Positions 62,616 to 64,000 of a stretch of DNA of 64,000 nucleotides are shown piece after piece. Source of the DNA: Bacteroidota bacterium (GTDB taxonomy: Bacteria > Bacteroidota > Bacteroidia > Bacteroidales > FEN-979); the NCBI GenBank assembly GCA_026391715.1, contig JAPLDO010000041.1, positions 1-64,000 of the forward strand. The letters run 5' to 3'. A program made the position numbers and the translations under genes. The notes under the pieces were generated by a model. The model was not told where the DNA came from. It searched no databases and saw only the letters and a list, made by a program, of their open reading frames with translations. Each line of letters starts with the position of its first letter. Positions within the stretch are counted from its first letter, which is position 1.

Positions 62616-62665
62616 CTTTATTCTGCAAACGGGTTAAATTGTGACATTATGATGGCGAGTTACAG

Positions 62666-62693
62666 GTTCAAAGTTCAAAGTTCAAAGTTCAAG
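62666..62693. repeat. Heptamer tandem repeat (gttcaaa x4)
   Basis: Three exact GTTCAAA copies and a fourth with one change, 50 bases upstream of tetR. Confidence 0.9.
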
Positions 62694-62803
62694 GTTTCAA
62701 ACCGGCGCTTTCAAATCTTGTTAAAAATTGCCTCACTCTCTTGTTTTTCCCTTGGAATTTGGCGGCTGGAGGATGACGATTACACTCACGATCTGTTTTT
62801 TAG

Positions 62804-62811
62804 CAAAGATA
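62804..62811 (-). promoter_or_regulatory. -7 box upstream of tetR
   Basis: Minus-strand TATCTTTG fits TAnnTTTG. It would give a leader of about 180 bases containing the heptamer repeat, so it is either a distal promoter or chance. Confidence 0.4.
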
Positions 62812-62993
62812 CAAAAATCCGCAGGCGTTGTTTCCGGTGAAAATGTATTGGCGCTAACAGATTGGAGGAATATTGTTTGCGAGTACGCTTTTGTTAAATA
62901 AGATTGAATTATCTTATTCAAAATATGAGGTCAGGAAGTCAGAGCCTTCATGGTTTTGTGGTTGCGAAATTTTTGCCGTAGCGATACAAAACG

Positions 62994-63001
62994 TATTTTT
63001 G
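62994..63001 (+). promoter_or_regulatory. -7 box of the RNase H gene
   Basis: TATTTTTG fits TAnnTTTG, 17 bases before the ATG. A TTTTG about 18 bases further upstream suits the -33 element. Confidence 0.7.
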
Positions 63002-63017
63002 CAGTATAATTGCAACT

Positions 63018-63650
63018 ATGCCAAAAAACAACTTTTACGTGGTATGGCGGGGAAAAGTTCCCGGAATTTATTCCCGTTGGTCGGATTGTAAAAAACAGAT
63101 TGAGGGTTTCGATGGCGCATTGTACATGGGCTTCCACACACTCGATTTGGCTCAGCGTGCATTAAAGGAGGATCCCTGGAAATTCATAGGAAAAAAGCAG
63201 AATAAATTAGAAAAAATTGTCTGTAAAAATCCTATTATCGGCGAACCTGTTCCCGACAGTATTTGTGTGGACGCCGCCTGCGCAGGCAATCCGGGAGCGC
63301 TTGAGTACCGCGGCGTTGATACAAAATCAGGAGCGGAACTGTTTCATATCGGCGCTTTTCCTCAGGGAACGGTAAACCTGGGGGAATTTCTCGGCATCGT
63401 GCATGCACTCGCTTACCTGAAGGAACGGAATTCTGACTGGCCCATCTATTCTGATTCTATAACCGCAATAGCGTGGGTTAGAAATAAAGCTATTAAAACG
63501 AACCTGTCGATCTCCCCGAAAAATCAAAAGCTTTTCGAACTGGTAGATCGTGGATTAACCTGGATAAAGAAAAACGATTATCCCAACCGGATTCTGAAAT
63601 GGGAAACCGAATATTGGGGGGAAATTCCAGCCGATTTCGGGAGAAAATGA
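63018..63650 (+). CDS. rnhA: Ribonuclease H with viroplasmin-type N-terminal domain
   Basis: A 210-residue protein. The N-terminal caulimovirus-viroplasmin/RNase HI hybrid-binding domain (about 5-48, FYVVWRGKVPGIYSRWSDCKKQI) is the same module that eukaryotic RNase H1 uses to bind RNA/DNA hybrids. The catalytic domain follows with Asp85 (CVDAACAGNPG), Glu123 (LGEFLGIVHAL), Asp146 (IYSDSITA) and Asp206 (IPADFGRK), the four acidic residues of RNase H. It degrades the RNA strand of hybrids during replication and repair. It converges on yraN with 17 bases between stops. Confidence 0.94.
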   Translation: MPKNNFYVVWRGKVPGIYSRWSDCKKQIEGFDGALYMGFHTLDLAQRALKEDPWKFIGKKQNKLEKIVCKNPIIGEPVPDSICVDAACAGNPGALEYRGVDTKSGAELFHIGAFPQGTVNLGEFLGIVHALAYLKERNSDWPIYSDSITAIAWVRNKAIKTNLSISPKNQKLFELVDRGLTWIKKNDYPNRILKWETEYWGEIPADFGRK

Positions 63651-63667
63651 ACCAACCTGATTCACAA

Positions 63668-64000
63668 TTATAAAGTCGCATAAAACGCATCCTCGAGATG
63701 ATGAAGCTGACGCCCTCGCGCATTCATCAGAATCGTTATGATATCAAACCTGACCTCCCCGGGAAGGTTCTTATATCTCATGTAGGCATTGGCTATTCGA
63801 ACCAGAATACGTTGTTTGTCTCGCGGCACTACTTCTGCGGGTTCAATCTCGTTTTTTCCGGTACGTGTTTTCACCTCAACGATAACGACAAAATTTCCAT
63901 CCTGTGCGATGATGTCGAGTTCTTCCCTTCCCCAGCGCCAATTGCGCTCCAATATCTTATAGCCTTTTGCCAACAAATGGTCAGTGGCAAGTTGTTCTCC
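63668..64000 (-). CDS. YraN-family endonuclease-like protein (5' end outside window)
   Basis: At least 110 residues of a UPF0102/YraN protein. The visible frame is open to the last base, so the N-terminus (about 10 more residues in the family) lies beyond 64000. The PD-(D/E)xK nuclease pattern is clear: REELDIIAQDGNFVVIVEVKTR, with Asp, Glu and Lys at the metal-binding positions. The family's function is unsettled, and it is often found near ribonuclease HII genes. Here a type I RNase H is adjacent instead. The window edge, not a mutation, explains the missing start. Confidence 0.93.
   Translation of the reverse strand, partial: GEQLATDHLLAKGYKILERNWRWGREELDIIAQDGNFVVIVEVKTRTGKNEIEPAEVVPRDKQRILVRIANAYMRYKNLPGEVRFDIITILMNARGRQLHHLEDAFYATL

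Larger units (their letters stand above)
62616..63017. other. Intergenic region between tetR and RNase H genes
   Basis: It holds four copies of GTTCAAA (62666-62693), a minus-strand -7 box (62804-62811) for tetR and a + strand -7 box (62994-63001) for the RNase H gene. Two short frames here (62733-62921 on the minus strand, 62873-63091 on the + strand) were not accepted as genes. Confidence 0.6.

Noticed and set aside
62733-62921. A 62-codon minus-strand frame before tetR
   Set aside because: It overlaps the candidate -7 box and has no conserved pattern.

Overview
The window looks like a chromosomal segment of a Bacteroidota bacterium, most likely a Bacteroidia-type organism whose genus I cannot name. 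The evidence is direct. Eight secreted proteins end in type IX secretion (T9SS) C-terminal sorting domains. Promoters carry the Bacteroidota -7 motif TAnnTTTG just upstream of starts. Several families typical of the phylum are present: DUF2723, DUF3127, DUF6029, Omp28, and an RteC-like gene beside an integrase. Most coding sequence is chromosomal housekeeping mixed with surface-protein genes. Two short stretches are accessory.

Layout. (1) 1-3527 is the right end of an integrated element: a partial gene, a small gene, an excisionase-like HTH gene, an RteC-like gene and a tyrosine recombinase. It ends in a 3' fragment of tRNA-Asn that marks the attachment site. (2) 3.8-10.5 kb holds an orphan LivJ-type lipoprotein, a single-domain response regulator, a free-standing EF-G, a K+ channel and a transglutaminase-like protein of unknown role. 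(3) 10.6-21.7 kb holds T9SS cargo, a porin-like protein, a decayed TPR gene, an ADP-forming acyl-CoA synthetase fused to a GNAT acetyltransferase, lipoproteins and a beta-helix protein. (4) 22-28.2 kb holds radC, a polysaccharide deacetylase, a DUF2723 membrane protein, gpmA and a PP1-type phosphatase. (5) 28.3-29.7 kb is a graveyard of toxin-antitoxin-type genes around an attC-like long hairpin, next to tRNA-Phe. (6) 29.9-40.9 kb holds coaX, an outer-membrane protein, lptC, T9SS cargo, DUF3127, xseA-xseB and thiL. (7) 41-54.7 kb holds a large T9SS adhesin-like protein, a TlpA/DUF6029/Omp28 operon, and, converging on it, two tandem C25 cysteine peptidases. (8) 54.8-64 kb holds an FtsX permease, a three-gene ECF-sigma operon, TetR, RNase H and the start-less end of yraN.

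The most interesting signal is the peptidase pair. One copy keeps the arginine-gingipain catalytic and S1-pocket residues. The other keeps the lysine-gingipain arrangement. They are adjacent, 8 bases apart, and face an operon of redox and outer-membrane proteins. Other notable signals are a 157-bp triple-palindrome repeat present as two copies plus a half copy, seven tracts of 7-8 bp tandem repeats near gene ends (one inside a gene, where a copy change would shift the frame), and the attC-like hairpin region with toxin-antitoxin debris.
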